Shown piece by piece: positions 28,701 to 36,681 of a DNA stretch of 64,000 nt (position 1 is the first letter of the stretch; every line of letters starts with the position of its first letter). This DNA comes from Methylonatrum sp040877625 (GTDB lineage Bacteria; Pseudomonadota; Gammaproteobacteria; Nitrococcales; Aquisalimonadaceae). Under the pieces are notes generated by a model that searched no databases, was not told the DNA's origin, and saw only the letters and a list, made by a program, of their open reading frames with translations. The position numbers were made by a program, and so were the translations under genes. The DNA lies in NCBI GenBank assembly GCA_040877625.1, contig JBBDNK010000041.1:248001-312000 (forward strand), read 5' to 3'.

Positions 28701-30093
28701 TGGCGCTGATGAGATCGCCGGCGGCGCTGTAGGCGTACTGCACGCGCGTTACCGCGCGGCCGCCGGCGTCCAGCGCGGTGATGCTACGCAGGCGGCCGTG
28801 CGGGCCGTAGCCGAAGCGGAGCGCGGCACCGGTGCGGCAACTCAGCCGCGCGGGGCGGCCGTCGGCATAGTGCAGGCGCAGGGTGTTGCCGCTGCCGTCG
28901 CGGATCTGGTGCAAATGGTAGTGGCCTTCATCGGCGCCGCTGAAGTGGTATTCCAGGCCGCCGGCCTGGGTGCGGCCGAGGCCGTAGCGGTGCGCGGCGA
29001 GGCGGTGCAGCGTCAGGCCATCGGCGCGGTTGTGGCTGCGCCCGCCGACCGCCGGGCGGGGGAAGGCGATGGCGCGGCCTTCGGCGTCGTGGTAGGTGAG
29101 CACATCGGCGCCTTCCGCGAGATAAACGCCGAGCGGGTGATTCCAGCCGTGGCCCAGGCCGCCGTCACGGGCGCTGTTGCTGGAGCGATAGGTGCGTGTC
29201 CAGGCGAACGGCAGCGGGCCGTCGAGGGTGAAGTCGGTGAGCTGCAGCAGTTCCTCGCCGGTGGCCAGATCGATGGGGTCGCCGCCGGTGCACGCCTTCT
29301 CCGCCGGTTGGCAGCCGTGGCCGGTGCCGTTGCAGCCGGCGGCGCGGGTGCTGGGATCGGCCGCGGTGGGAGCGGCGGTGCGCGGCAGCGCCGGCGCGGG
29401 TGGTGCGGGGTGGGCGGCCTGCAGGCGGCGGGCCTGTTCGGACTCGATCAGGGTGTGGTTATCGGCATCCAGCGCCAGGCTGACATTGCCGCTGGCAAGC
29501 TGCTGCTGGTAGGCGGCGTGCACATCCGCCGCCGCGGGTTTGCCGGGATCCGCCGGCGGCGGCTCGGGGGCTTCGCGCAGGGCGCGGCCGGCCTCGGCCA
29601 GCGCGGCGCTGCTGGCGAGCGCGTCGCGGGCGCGCTGCGCACGGTGCCATTCGTCCTCGGTGGGTGTGTGTGGCGGCGTGTAACGCCCGGCTGGCCGGCG
29701 CGGGCGGGTCTCCGGCCAGGGGTAGAGGCGCAGCCGCCCGGCGAGCACGGCATCGGTGAGCCAGCGCCGGGCCTCGGCGGTGGCGGCGAACGCGCTACGG
29801 CCGGGCGGCGGTGGCGGGGCAGCGAACGCGGCGGCGAGCGCCTGGCTGTCGGGGGCGCCAGGATGGCTGAGCAGGCGCTCGACCGCGCTGCGGCTGCAGA
29901 CGTCGGGCGCCGCCAGCACGCCCGGTGGCACCTTGTCGGCGGCGGCGGCGGCGATCAGTAACCGGTACGCGCCGCCATCGGCAGGTAGGCGGTAGGCCGG
30001 ATCGCGCGGCGAGAGCGCCAGCGCCGGGCACAGGCGGCGGGCGTCATGGGCGTCAAGGCGGGCTTTGCGGCGAGGCTGCGCGGTACGGTCCAT
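25738..30093 (-). CDS. Rhs polymorphic toxin with DUF6531-type N-region and DUF4329-like tip
   Basis: 1,451 aa from ATG 30093 (AAGGGGA upstream). Residues 1-240 are Ala/Pro-rich with no signal peptide. A DUF6531-like module follows (GDPIDLATGEELLQLTDF, then WTRTYRSSN), then YD repeats and the Rhs core (FQGQYFDEETGLHYNRHRYY) ending DPFG. The 154-residue tip contains GYWHTHGD...HFSTTDLEVAD...GYVGTPGGIF, the pattern of DUF4329 with a JAB/MPN-like HxH...S..D arrangement, so a metal-dependent peptidase is possible but unproven. DUF6531 Rhs proteins are usually T6SS cargo; no T6SS gene is in the window. The immunity-like gene follows directly. Confidence 0.9.
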   Translation of the reverse strand: MDRTAQPRRKARLDAHDARRLCPALALSPRDPAYRLPADGGAYRLLIAAAAADKVPPGVLAAPDVCSRSAVERLLSHPGAPDSQALAAAFAAPPPPPGRSAFAATAEARRWLTDAVLAGRLRLYPWPETRPRRPAGRYTPPHTPTEDEWHRAQRARDALASSAALAEAGRALREAPEPPPADPGKPAAADVHAAYQQQLASGNVSLALDADNHTLIESEQARRLQAAHPAPPAPALPRTAAPTAADPSTRAAGCNGTGHGCQPAEKACTGGDPIDLATGEELLQLTDFTLDGPLPFAWTRTYRSSNSARDGGLGHGWNHPLGVYLAEGADVLTYHDAEGRAIAFPRPAVGGRSHNRADGLTLHRLAAHRYGLGRTQAGGLEYHFSGADEGHYHLHQIRDGSGNTLRLHYADGRPARLSCRTGAALRFGYGPHGRLRSITALDAGGRAVTRVQYAYSAAGDLISATDAGGHSERYRYSGHLLRERTLKSGYRFHFHWDGRGPAARCSRQHGDPMGGAPTYDYRFSYNSDTTTVTDTRGATHRYRFNASGQPLHHIDAEGGEHHYRYDADGRLLSQTDPLGGETRYHYNAGGQPTTLTDPSGATHHFAYDTAGRLTTYTDPLGQAWQRHYDARGRLTEVRDPLGHGTRYRYNALGLPGAVIDPGGATTRYLWDDSGRLTTVQDAEGRAIHYRRDAGGRLMAILGAGGATRYDYDDQDRVIAIHAPAGGTTRYAYTPLGQLASITDPAGRTTAYSYDGLSQIRRRRDPGGTVLDYHYDGERNLIALTNQKGERHQLTYDRNERLTEETGFDGRISRYRYNAAGHLIERAAIARGAEGEQLLAQTHYQRDPLGRLREQHDPDGTTHYSYDALGRLTEARNAHRHLHWHFDAAGRLVEDWQDATCLRHAHDATGRRIRTELPDGQHCDYRYDAAGALSQLRHNGRSLLRLKRDQAGRESARRFGNAVESARLYDPQGRLIGEKRVQYPDPWRAGNAVGALVGELFGKSAAPLRTLHQRSYHYNTAGQLARIHDSRRGTTVYHYDPLERLTRVDGPVPETLLHDPAHNLLGDTAAADAAPGNRLTVHGDARYTYDAHGNRIHSARGKGGRRETHYRYDARHRLTEVTTPSAHVTYRYDPLGRRIAKRTADGETQFLWDGDVLLQEHFTPAPERNTEAPPPRTYLFEPGTFRPVALLDGETTYYYHLDHLGTPLELTDADGDTAWAVSYRSYGSVALRHDTRIEQPLRFQGQYFDEETGLHYNRHRYYDPACGRYLTQDPIGLAGGVNPYQYVPNPITWVDPFGLSCKEIGKNSKGRFSSADAAAITAMKKYNPKSIAANLEYGGLIYKHSDGSYDFTGPVIGDEDGVNPWEGPKIPPGSIEVGYWHTHGDYSVVIDGKIVRTGDSSRDHFNSGHFSTTDLEVADYQAKGKSEYRGYVGTPGGIFRGYNALTEKQYLL

Positions 30094-30308
30094 TGTTATT
30101 TTTTCCCCTTCCGTAGGGTGGCAACGTGACGCGCAGAAGGTCAGGTTTTTTGGGGGAGATGTCAAGTGTTCGACGGGACAGTACGTCCGGCCAACGCTTC
30201 AATAAGGCCGGAGTATTCTCATTGATCATCCTGGCCGGCAGCAGGGGCCGAGTGCCCGAGAGTTCGGGAAAGGGTAAACGCGCAGTGTTTTTGTATCGTC
30301 TGTTGTCA

Positions 30309-30322
30309 TATGATTTGTCATA
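30309..30322. promoter_or_regulatory. Candidate operator of the mazEF-like pair
   Basis: Inverted repeat TATGA-TTTG-TCATA, about 25 bases before the antitoxin start, with further TGTCATA repeats around it. Ribbon-helix-helix antitoxins bind such sites to repress their own operon. The rest of 30094-30308 shows no gene. Confidence 0.5.
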
Positions 30323-30346
30323 CAGCAAACACGACGAGGAACCGCC

Positions 30347-30649
30347 ATGAGCACCCTCAGCATTCGATTCCCGGAAGATCTGGAACGCAAGCTCGCCGAG
30401 GAAGCCAGGCTGGCACACAAGGGCCGCTCGGAAATGGTCCGCGAAGCCGTACAGGAGTACGTACAGCGACGCGAGCACGAGCGCTTCATGCAGGAGATGG
30501 TCACCGAAATGCAGGATTGGCTTGGTAACGAGGCGGCGCGACAAGACTCCCGCGAGTTGACCGAGGACATGGCGGATGACGATTTGGACGCTCTTCTCAA
30601 GGCAGAGCGGGCTGCCGGTATTGATCCCGACAAGCGGTGGTGGAAGTGA
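30347..30649 (+). CDS. Ribbon-helix-helix antitoxin of a MazF-type toxin
   Basis: 100 aa, ATG 30347 with GAGGA six bases upstream. The N-terminal CopG/MazE-like ribbon-helix-helix (MSTLSIRFPEDLERKLAEEA, then GRSEMVREAVQEYV) binds DNA. The acidic C-terminal half (residues 60-100, ELTEDMADDDLDALLKAE) should wrap the toxin. It overlaps the toxin gene by 13 bases. Likely autorepressed through the upstream inverted repeat. Confidence 0.88.
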   Translation: MSTLSIRFPEDLERKLAEEARLAHKGRSEMVREAVQEYVQRREHERFMQEMVTEMQDWLGNEAARQDSRELTEDMADDDLDALLKAERAAGIDPDKRWWK

Positions 30650-30990
30650 TTCGGCGCGGAGAGGTCTGGGTAGGCAACCTGAACCCGTCGCGAGGCGCGG
30701 AAGTTGGCAAGGTCCGTCCGGTACTGGTGATCCAGGCGGATGCATTGACGCAAGGTGGGGCGGACACTGTCATTGTTCTACCGCTGGCTACTCAGTTTCG
30801 CCCCGGCTGGCGCAAATTCCGGGTACCGATACCCGCGCGTGATCGGCTGTTGGTGGATTCCTGCGTGGTTATTGAGAAGCCCCGAGCGCTGGACCCTGCA
30901 CGGTTTGGAGATGGGCCGTTGACAGCGTTGACTGCGGACGAAATGGCAGCCGTGGAGCAGTCGTTGCGGGGTGTGCTTGGGATGCTTTGA
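30637..30990 (+). CDS. MazF/PemK-family endoribonuclease toxin
   Basis: 117 aa, GTG start inside the antitoxin gene. Family hallmarks are IRRGEVWVGNLNPSRGAEVG, KVRPVLVIQAD and a C-terminal MAAVEQSLRGVLGM helix. MazF enzymes cleave mRNA at short motifs and are held by the antitoxin. The gene is full length with no obvious damage. Confidence 0.9.
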   Translation: MVEVIRRGEVWVGNLNPSRGAEVGKVRPVLVIQADALTQGGADTVIVLPLATQFRPGWRKFRVPIPARDRLLVDSCVVIEKPRALDPARFGDGPLTALTADEMAAVEQSLRGVLGML

Positions 30991-31465
30991 CGTTTACGCC
31001 CCCGAAATCGAATGCAAAAACTCCGGATTACAGTAATGCGCAACCGCCGCCTTTGCTGTCTCCTCTATAGAGCGGGGCATTTTCTTCCGACGATGCTCAC
31101 CAAGATTGGATACTTTCTTCGCCATGAATATCTATCCGCCTATAACAACATAACGCTGCTCCGCATCCCTGTGTGTTGCCGGAATTCGCGCAAGCATTCC
31201 GGAATGCTCCCGACCCTTCGTAGCCTGAGCCTAATCAATTGACCCGGACATCGGGCCGGCCGTATCAATATACTCAACTTCCCGCCTGCTATGCTTCAAA
31301 AGGTTGCCCACCCCATTACACATGGACGAACGGATGCCGACTGGCAGTCGAAGTCCGCAACCCTGCGGCCAACATTAACGCCCGCCAACGGACATACCCG
31401 GATCGACATCCGGGCATGGGGCAGAAAACAAAAGAAAAAACAACTGCTTCCAGGGGGAAATTTCA
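30991..31465. other. 475-bp intergenic region
   Basis: No gene is supported. The last 100 bases probably carry the promoter and leader of the DUF6351 gene. A GGGGGA ribosome site lies eight bases before its ATG. Base composition around 31000-31200 is AT-richer than its neighbours, suggesting acquired or decayed DNA. Confidence 0.4.
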
Positions 31466-33661
31466 ATGCGAATCACAAGAATGCAAAGTCTACTTGCAGC
31501 CGTATTGCTGGCTGGCAGTTTTCCTGCGACCGGGATGGCGGCGAAAGGCAAGCTGGACGTTACCTTACTCTCCTCAAACCCCGCTTACGTATCAGGCGGC
31601 AGTGCTCTGATCCAAGTTGGCCCGGCCCCCGCGGCCAGACCTCTGGCGATTTATCTCAACGGTCTGGATGTCACGGACGCCTTTGCGCCTGATCCGTCCA
31701 GACCCGCACACCTGCTGGGGCTGGTCACGGGGCTGAACGAAGGACCCAACGAACTGGTAGCCACCTTCGCCGGCCGCTCAGCCAGCCTGGAAATTACCAA
31801 CTACCCGATTACCGGGCCGATAATCTCCGGTCCACACCAAGAACCGTTCATCTGTCAAACCCACCAGTTCCAGTTGCCGGACGGCACGCTCCTGGGTTCC
31901 GCCATGGATGATGACTGCTCCATTACACCAATGACGAATTACCTGTACCTTCCCGCAGGCGGAACCGCGTTGGTTCCTATGCCCGACACCACCCAGTTAC
32001 CGGCTGATATCGCGTCAACCCGCACCACGGAGGGAGTTACCATGCCCTTCGCCGTACGTGTGGAAACCCGCACGGTCAATCGTGGCATTTATCAGAGCGC
32101 CGTGTTGCATGACCCCACCGCTGAGCAGGCGCCCACGCCGTTTACTCCGCCCAGGGGCTGGAACGGACGGTTGCTGGCCGTGCAGGGGTTCGGTTGCCCC
32201 GGCGGCTGGTACATTCAGGGCGCCAGTCAGGGCAGTTTAGGCGGCTTCGCGGGCATGGACTTCACCCTGCTCAGCGTGAATCGGCTCGGCGAGGGATACG
32301 CCACGCACGCCAATACTCTTCAACACGCCTCAAACAACTGCAATCACGTGCTGGCCAGCGAGGCGGCAATGATGTCCAAGGAACAGTTCATCAAGATTCA
32401 CGGCGTACCGGCGCTGACGGTCAGCGCCGGCTGTTCCGGCGGATCCTACGGCAGCGCTCTGCCGGCTGATCGCATTCCCGGTCTGTATGACGGAATCATG
32501 CTGGCCTGCACCTACCCCGACCCCCTCTCCATTGCACTGTCGGCTTCGGATGGCCGCCTGCTGGAGAATTACTGGAATTCTCCGGGCAACCCGGCCTTTT
32601 CGGCCGATCAGATCATCGCGATCACCGGCAACAAGACTGTACAGGCCCACCTGGACCTGGCCGTGCAGTCCAGACGCGCCGACCCCGTGCCTCAACGTTC
32701 GAACGACATACCCGGTTACCCGCTGAACGCGCACTGGAATCAGGTGGTTCCCTTCGATCTGCGCTACGACCCTGACACCAATCCGACGGGCGCACGCCCC
32801 ACGGTTTACGATGGAGCCCGAAATATCTACGGAGTCGATGAAGACGGCTATGCCCTGAGAGCCTTTGACAATGTCGGTGTGCAGTATGGGCTCGCGGCGC
32901 TGAACGATGGAACGATCACCGTCGATCAGTTCCTGGACATGAATGAAAGCGTGGGCGGGGTGGACCGGGACGCCAACTTCATCTCCGAACGCAGCATGGG
33001 TGACCCAGGGGCCATGCGGCGGGCTCAGGAGTCCGGACTCCAACTAGGCGGCAACGGCGGGCTGACGGACATCCCCGTCTTTGACATCACGGGCATCTAT
33101 AACGACGACGGCGGATACCACTACCAGTGGTTCCACTGGGCCGTGCGTGAACGCATGCTGAAGGCCAACGGTCATACGGACAATCACGTCATGTGGCGGG
33201 GTAATCCCGTGCCTTTTGACACGGCGTGGGCCACCTTCATGCAATGGGTTGCCGATTACAAAGCCGACCCGGCCCGGGTTTCCCAATTGAAGAAGATCCT
33301 GCGCAACAAGCCCGACAGCGCTGTGGACGGCTGCTGGAGCGATCCAACCACATTCATCGCCGAAACGCAGGTAGTGGGAACTTCCGGTAGCCAGTGCAAC
33401 GAGCTGCTCCCGTCCTGGACCTTCACCCGCCATGAAGCAGGTGGACCGCTGGCGGCTAACATTCTGAAGTGCGGCCTCAAGCCATTGTCCCAGAACGACT
33501 ACAACATGCCGTTCACCGCAAGCCAGTGGCAGCGGTTGCAGGACACATTCCCCCATGGCGTGTGCGACTGGTCGCAGGACGGCAACTACACCGGAGTTGT
33601 ACCCAACGGCTCGTTTGGTCCCTCTCCCATAAACCTGGTGCACGACATTACGGCACCCTGA
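31466..33661 (+). CDS. Secreted DUF6351-family alpha/beta-hydrolase-like protein
   Basis: 731 aa with a signal peptide (LLAAVLLAGSFPATGMAA). An N-terminal Ig-like domain (about residues 28-115: LLSSNPAYVSGGSALIQV) is followed by a hydrolase-like domain with the nucleophile motif SAGCSGGSYGS (Ser about 325). Many Cys (for example FICQTHQF, DDDC, GFGCPGG) suggest a disulfide-rich extracellular enzyme. The overall layout matches the DUF6351 family, which has no established substrate that I know; tannase or polyester-depolymerase-like activity is a guess. It stands alone, followed by a strong hairpin. Confidence 0.8.
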   Translation: MRITRMQSLLAAVLLAGSFPATGMAAKGKLDVTLLSSNPAYVSGGSALIQVGPAPAARPLAIYLNGLDVTDAFAPDPSRPAHLLGLVTGLNEGPNELVATFAGRSASLEITNYPITGPIISGPHQEPFICQTHQFQLPDGTLLGSAMDDDCSITPMTNYLYLPAGGTALVPMPDTTQLPADIASTRTTEGVTMPFAVRVETRTVNRGIYQSAVLHDPTAEQAPTPFTPPRGWNGRLLAVQGFGCPGGWYIQGASQGSLGGFAGMDFTLLSVNRLGEGYATHANTLQHASNNCNHVLASEAAMMSKEQFIKIHGVPALTVSAGCSGGSYGSALPADRIPGLYDGIMLACTYPDPLSIALSASDGRLLENYWNSPGNPAFSADQIIAITGNKTVQAHLDLAVQSRRADPVPQRSNDIPGYPLNAHWNQVVPFDLRYDPDTNPTGARPTVYDGARNIYGVDEDGYALRAFDNVGVQYGLAALNDGTITVDQFLDMNESVGGVDRDANFISERSMGDPGAMRRAQESGLQLGGNGGLTDIPVFDITGIYNDDGGYHYQWFHWAVRERMLKANGHTDNHVMWRGNPVPFDTAWATFMQWVADYKADPARVSQLKKILRNKPDSAVDGCWSDPTTFIAETQVVGTSGSQCNELLPSWTFTRHEAGGPLAANILKCGLKPLSQNDYNMPFTASQWQRLQDTFPHGVCDWSQDGNYTGVVPNGSFGPSPINLVHDITAP

Positions 33662-33685
33662 GCCATAGACGGCAAACACTCGCAA

Positions 33686-33726
33686 GGCGGTTCTCCCATC
33701 GCGATCTTCTCGATGGGAGAACCGCC
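33686..33726. terminator. Strong hairpin after the DUF6351 gene
   Basis: Perfect 16-base arms, GGCGGTTCTCCCATCG and its complement, enclose a nine-base loop. There is no T-tract, so termination may be Rho-assisted, or the hairpin may stabilise the mRNA end. Confidence 0.65.
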
Positions 33727-33737
33727 CTCGGGAGACA

Positions 33738-33956
33738 TTGCCGCCCTTTCCTCCCACCGTGACGACGGCTGTCGAACGGCTTCGGCACATGAGAGAATGC
33801 TCGAAAGTGGAGGAAAACCTGCGTGCGTTGCGCGGTGCACGGCTTCGCTCGGCGTTGCAGGAATCCCGACGCACCGCCCGTGAGCGAGGCCTTAAGTCCA
33901 TGAGCATGGACGAGATCAATGCCGAGATTGCCCTGACGCGCCAGCAACGTCGTTAA
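33738..33956 (+). CDS. Antitoxin-like small protein of a decayed PIN module
   Basis: Up to 72 aa. The C-terminal phrase SMDEINAEIALTRQQRR is typical of antitoxins that precede PIN-domain toxins. The start is uncertain: TTG 33738, GTG 33759 or ATG 33789; none has a good ribosome site. A truncated PIN toxin overlaps its end. It is possibly itself a remnant, since no clear DNA-binding fold is visible. Confidence 0.5.
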   Translation: MPPFPPTVTTAVERLRHMRECSKVEENLRALRGARLRSALQESRRTARERGLKSMSMDEINAEIALTRQQRR

Positions 33957-33957
33957 T

Positions 33958-34065
33958 GTGCGCAAGGCAATTCTAGACACCAACGCTCCCGTCTCTGCGG
34001 CATTGAATGGCGAAGGCCCACCGGGCCGGCTCCTGAATGCCGTCGCCGAGGGCCTACTAGGATAG
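33958..34065 (+). pseudogene. Truncated PIN-domain toxin
   Basis: A GTG start overlaps the antitoxin stop. The frame reads RKAILDTNAPVSAALNGEGP and continues to a stop after 35 codons, which matches only the first fifth of a PIN_3 toxin, including the first catalytic Asp (LDTN). The remaining 180 bases before 34246 show no continuation. The toxin is lost. Confidence 0.7.
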
Positions 34066-34245
34066 CCGCGTCAACTACCGGTTCATCCCCGCAGGCGCGA
34101 GGGAACACTTATCCGAAAAGCGAATGCGTGCACTGATTCAAGCTTGAGTTGTACAGACATGCGCCTCACCATCAAACACGAGAACACGATATGAATCCTT
34201 GATACCAAACCCACTGTATCCAAAACTGCACCACTGTCTGAATTA

Positions 34246-35202
34246 TCAGTACTTCTCCACAGCCCGCCTGAGCCGTTGCGCCACCTGATTTCTCAACACA
34301 TCCGGCGCCAACACTTCCACGTCCGGCCCATACCGCAGGATCTCCATGATCAGTTCGGTGGGGTCGGAATTCGGTACCTGGAGTTCAAATACGTCACCCT
34401 TCCAGACGCCGAGCTGGTCCGTGTGCCAGCGCTCGTCGGCCGCCCAGCGGGCGGCCTCTGCGGTGAACTGGAGGATGGCCCAGCCCTCGGCGCTGCCGGT
34501 GAAGATGCCGTAGCTGGCCTCTATGACGCGGTCGGTGGCTGCTTCGTCAAAGTGACGAGCGGGGGCATCCAGGATGGCGGGCTTATGAATGCGGTCCAGC
34601 GAGAAGACGCGTATGTCCTCGGCCTGCTCGCAATGGGCCACCAGATACCAGTTGCCACGGTAGCTGATCAGGTGTTGGGGGTGGACGGTGCGGCTGGTCC
34701 TGGCGTCCCGGGCGCGGCCGTGATAGTGGAATACGAGTTTGCGTTCGGTCAGGGTGGCTTCGGCAACGGTACCGAAGCCATCGGAATCCGTCGTCCGACA
34801 GCCAGCGGCGATAATGCGGATGCGCTTGCTGACCGTCTCGGCCCGCTGTCCGCTCTGGCCAAGCAGTTTGCGAACACGTGTCTTCAGCGGCCCCAGGTAG
34901 GGGGCGAGCAAGCCGGGTTGCGTTGATTCGAGAAGCTGTTCCGTCGCCAGCCGGGCGTACAGTTCGGATTGGTTGAGCCAGAAACCCGGGAGTTCAAAGC
35001 CTTCCGTATCGGGATTGTAATGGTGGCCGTTGGCTTCCCGATTATAGATAACGGGGGCACCGAGAAAATCGCGTAAATACTCGAAATCCCGCGTCACGGT
35101 TGTGCGGGAAATTCCAAGCTCCTCCGTGAAGCGCCGCATCGGGACTGGTCGGGTGGACTTGAGGATGCGGTGGATGCGGACGAAACGCTCCAGGCGGTTC
35201 AC
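34246..35202 (-). CDS. WYL-domain transcriptional regulator (YafY type)
   Basis: 318 aa. The N-terminal DeoR-like winged helix (RLERFVRIHRILKSTRPVPM, then LGISRTTVTRDFEYL) is followed by a WYL domain (about residues 135-230: PQHLISYRGNWYLVAHCEQA) and a C-terminal WCX region ending VLRNQVAQRLRRAVEKY. WYL domains sense ligands, often nucleic acids, and WYL regulators often sit in defence islands. No obvious target gene adjoins it; it lies among toxin-antitoxin genes and REP elements. Confidence 0.88.
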   Translation of the reverse strand: MNRLERFVRIHRILKSTRPVPMRRFTEELGISRTTVTRDFEYLRDFLGAPVIYNREANGHHYNPDTEGFELPGFWLNQSELYARLATEQLLESTQPGLLAPYLGPLKTRVRKLLGQSGQRAETVSKRIRIIAAGCRTTDSDGFGTVAEATLTERKLVFHYHGRARDARTSRTVHPQHLISYRGNWYLVAHCEQAEDIRVFSLDRIHKPAILDAPARHFDEAATDRVIEASYGIFTGSAEGWAILQFTAEAARWAADERWHTDQLGVWKGDVFELQVPNSDPTELIMEILRYGPDVEVLAPDVLRNQVAQRLRRAVEKY

Positions 35203-35284
35203 ACCCCTCTCCCTTTTTTATTTTTTAGCTTTAACGAAGTTACTCGGATGGGGGGAGTCGTTCAATTACGCTGTCGAAAATTCA

Positions 35285-35310
35285 CGATTAACGTTTGCAC
35301 AAAATGTAAG
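35285..35310 (+). repeat. 26-bp dispersed repeat, copy a
   Basis: CGATTAACGTTTGCACAAAA then TGTAAG. It differs at three positions from copy b at 35897-35922 and lies next to REP R5. Confidence 0.6.
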
Positions 35311-35314
35311 CCCG

Positions 35315-35350
35315 GGTAGGGCGGAAAAGCGCAGCGCCTTCCGCCGTGTG
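35315..35350 (+). repeat. REP-like element R5
   Basis: GGTAGGGCGGAAAAGCGCAG continues to CGCCTTCCGCCGTGTG. With R6 it forms an inverted pair about 95 bases apart, the arrangement called a REPIN. Confidence 0.88.
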
Positions 35351-35445
35351 AAGACATGAGTGTCTCCACAATTCTCACGCCCAACCTGCCGGACCGCCGT
35401 TGCCGAAGTGCCGGCAGCGGGCGACGGGGATTGAAACAGCCATGT

Positions 35446-35481
35446 CATACGGCGGAAGGCGCTGCGCTTTTCCGCCCTACC
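35446..35481 (-). repeat. REP-like element R6
   Basis: CATACGGCGGAAGGCGCTGC continues to GCTTTTCCGCCCTACC, inverted relative to R5. The 320-bp stretch 35203-35524 contains only these repeats and no gene. Confidence 0.88.
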
Positions 35482-35524
35482 CGGGCTACGCGGGCTGGCC
35501 GTGAGGACGGGTCGGCGCAGATGT

Positions 35525-35806
35525 TTAGGCGGTGCGATTCACCGTAACGTGGACGTGGCGACCGACAGCCGCGAGCATCATGACCAGGCGATCGATGGTC
35601 ACCTTCTCCAACCGGCCCCGCAAGGCATCGTTCAGCCGCGTGCGGGTGACGCCGAAATGCTTGGCGGCTTCGGTCTGGTTCCAGCCCGCTTCCTCCATCG
35701 TGCGCAGGACCTCCGCCACGAGTTCGGCGCGCAGCTTCATGTTCTCGGCATCCTGCACGCCCAGGTCCTCGAAAATGTTGCCGCTGCTACGCTTCATCTC
35801 AATCAT
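35525..35806 (-). CDS. XRE-family (HigA-like) antitoxin without a visible toxin
   Basis: 93 aa, ATG 35806 with GGAGG seven bases upstream. The segment NIFEDLGVQDAENMKLRAEL leads into a helix-turn-helix (WNQTEAAKHFGVTRTRLNDALRG), the HTH_37 type found in HigA-like antitoxins and regulators. The upstream frame ending LAKQRLAELRRLIE overlaps this start (GAATGATTGAG). It has the position of a toxin gene but is too short and unrecognisable, so the toxin was probably lost. Confidence 0.8.
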   Translation of the reverse strand: MIEMKRSSGNIFEDLGVQDAENMKLRAELVAEVLRTMEEAGWNQTEAAKHFGVTRTRLNDALRGRLEKVTIDRLVMMLAAVGRHVHVTVNRTA

Positions 35807-35896
35807 TCGATTAACCTCCGCAGCTCCGCGAGCCGCTGTTTTGCTAGTCGATCCATAGGGTCTATCACCGCTATCCTCGCAGAGGCGGGGCAACCT

Positions 35897-35922
35897 CGAT
35901 TAGCGTTTACACAGAATGTAAG
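35897..35922 (+). repeat. 26-bp dispersed repeat, copy b
   Basis: CGATTAGCGTTTACACAGAA then TGTAAG. Its core TTACA-TTCTG-TGTAA (complement strand) is an inverted repeat. It lies about 90 bases upstream of the XRE antitoxin start, so it may be an operator instead of a mobile remnant. Confidence 0.55.
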
Positions 35923-36000
35923 TGCTTTTTTTGGAACAAATCGTAGAGGTTCTTGACCGGCGTTATCGGCAGCCTGCTTGATCCTGCTGATGAGTGGCAC

Positions 36001-36022
36001 ATGATAGTGTCATCTGATATCA
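36001..36022. promoter_or_regulatory. Candidate operator of vapBC
   Basis: Inverted repeat ATGA-TAGTG-TCAT and the palindrome TGATATCA lie 16 to 37 bases before the vapB start. The position fits autorepression by the ribbon-helix-helix antitoxin. Confidence 0.45.
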
Positions 36023-36037
36023 ACTGAGGCGTATTCC

Positions 36038-36256
36038 ATGCGCACAATCATTGATCTGCCGGAAAAGGATCTCAGAGCCATCAAAGCTTTCGCGAAGCGT
36101 GAACGGATCTCGCAGGCCGAGGCACTGAGGCGTGCTGTTCGCTGCTATCTGGAAGCCGTGCGCGGAGAACCGATCGAGGCCGCTTTTGGGCTCTGGGCTG
36201 GGCGTGAGGGCGGGCTTGCCTATCAGCGCGCCCTCAGGGCTGAGTGGGAACGGTGA
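36038..36256 (+). CDS. vapB: CopG/VapB-type antitoxin
   Basis: 72 aa. The ribbon-helix-helix is MRTIIDLPEKDLRAIKAFAK followed by RISQAEALRRAVRCYLE. The C-terminal part (EAAFGLWAGREGGLAYQ) should bind the toxin. GAGG lies nine bases before the ATG. It overlaps vapC by four bases (GTGA). Confidence 0.85.
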   Translation: MRTIIDLPEKDLRAIKAFAKRERISQAEALRRAVRCYLEAVRGEPIEAAFGLWAGREGGLAYQRALRAEWER

Positions 36257-36618
36257 AGGCACTTTTCGATACCAATATTCTCATCGACCATCTCAATGGT
36301 ATTCCGCAGGCACGAGATGAACTGGCTCAGTTCCAGACACGGTTGACCAGCATAATCAGCTGGATGGCGGTTCTGGTGGGCTGCCGCGAGGAGGATGACG
36401 AAGCGGTGACGCGTCGTTTTCTTGAAGGGTTCGACGTGATTCCGATAGATTCCAATGTTGCCGAACGGGCGGTGGTACTACGCCGCACGAACGGGATTCG
36501 CCTGCCAGATGCGCTTATTCAGGCAACCGCCGAACGCAATAATGCTTTGCTGGATACACGCAATACAAAGGATTTCCCCTCCTACCTTCCGGGTATCCGG
36601 GTTCCATACGAGCTTTAG
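36253..36618 (+). CDS. vapC: PIN-domain ribonuclease toxin
   Basis: 121 aa. The acidic PIN residues are in place: ALFDTNILIDHL (first Asp), REEDDEA, IRLPDALIQATA and LDTRNTKDF. I chose GTG 36253, which overlaps the antitoxin stop; GTG 36244 is possible. VapC toxins cut tRNA or rRNA. The gene appears intact. Confidence 0.87.
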   Translation: MKALFDTNILIDHLNGIPQARDELAQFQTRLTSIISWMAVLVGCREEDDEAVTRRFLEGFDVIPIDSNVAERAVVLRRTNGIRLPDALIQATAERNNALLDTRNTKDFPSYLPGIRVPYEL

Positions 36619-36681
36619 GGAGAGAAGAGTAGCGCCGCGCCGGCCGCCCCATGGGCGACGAGGCCGATGGTCATCAGGGCC

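Noticed and set aside
35807..36000. Possible HigB-like toxin gene before the XRE antitoxin
   Set aside because: The 65-codon frame overlaps the antitoxin start suggestively but has no toxin motif and includes the 26-bp repeat; not supported as a gene.
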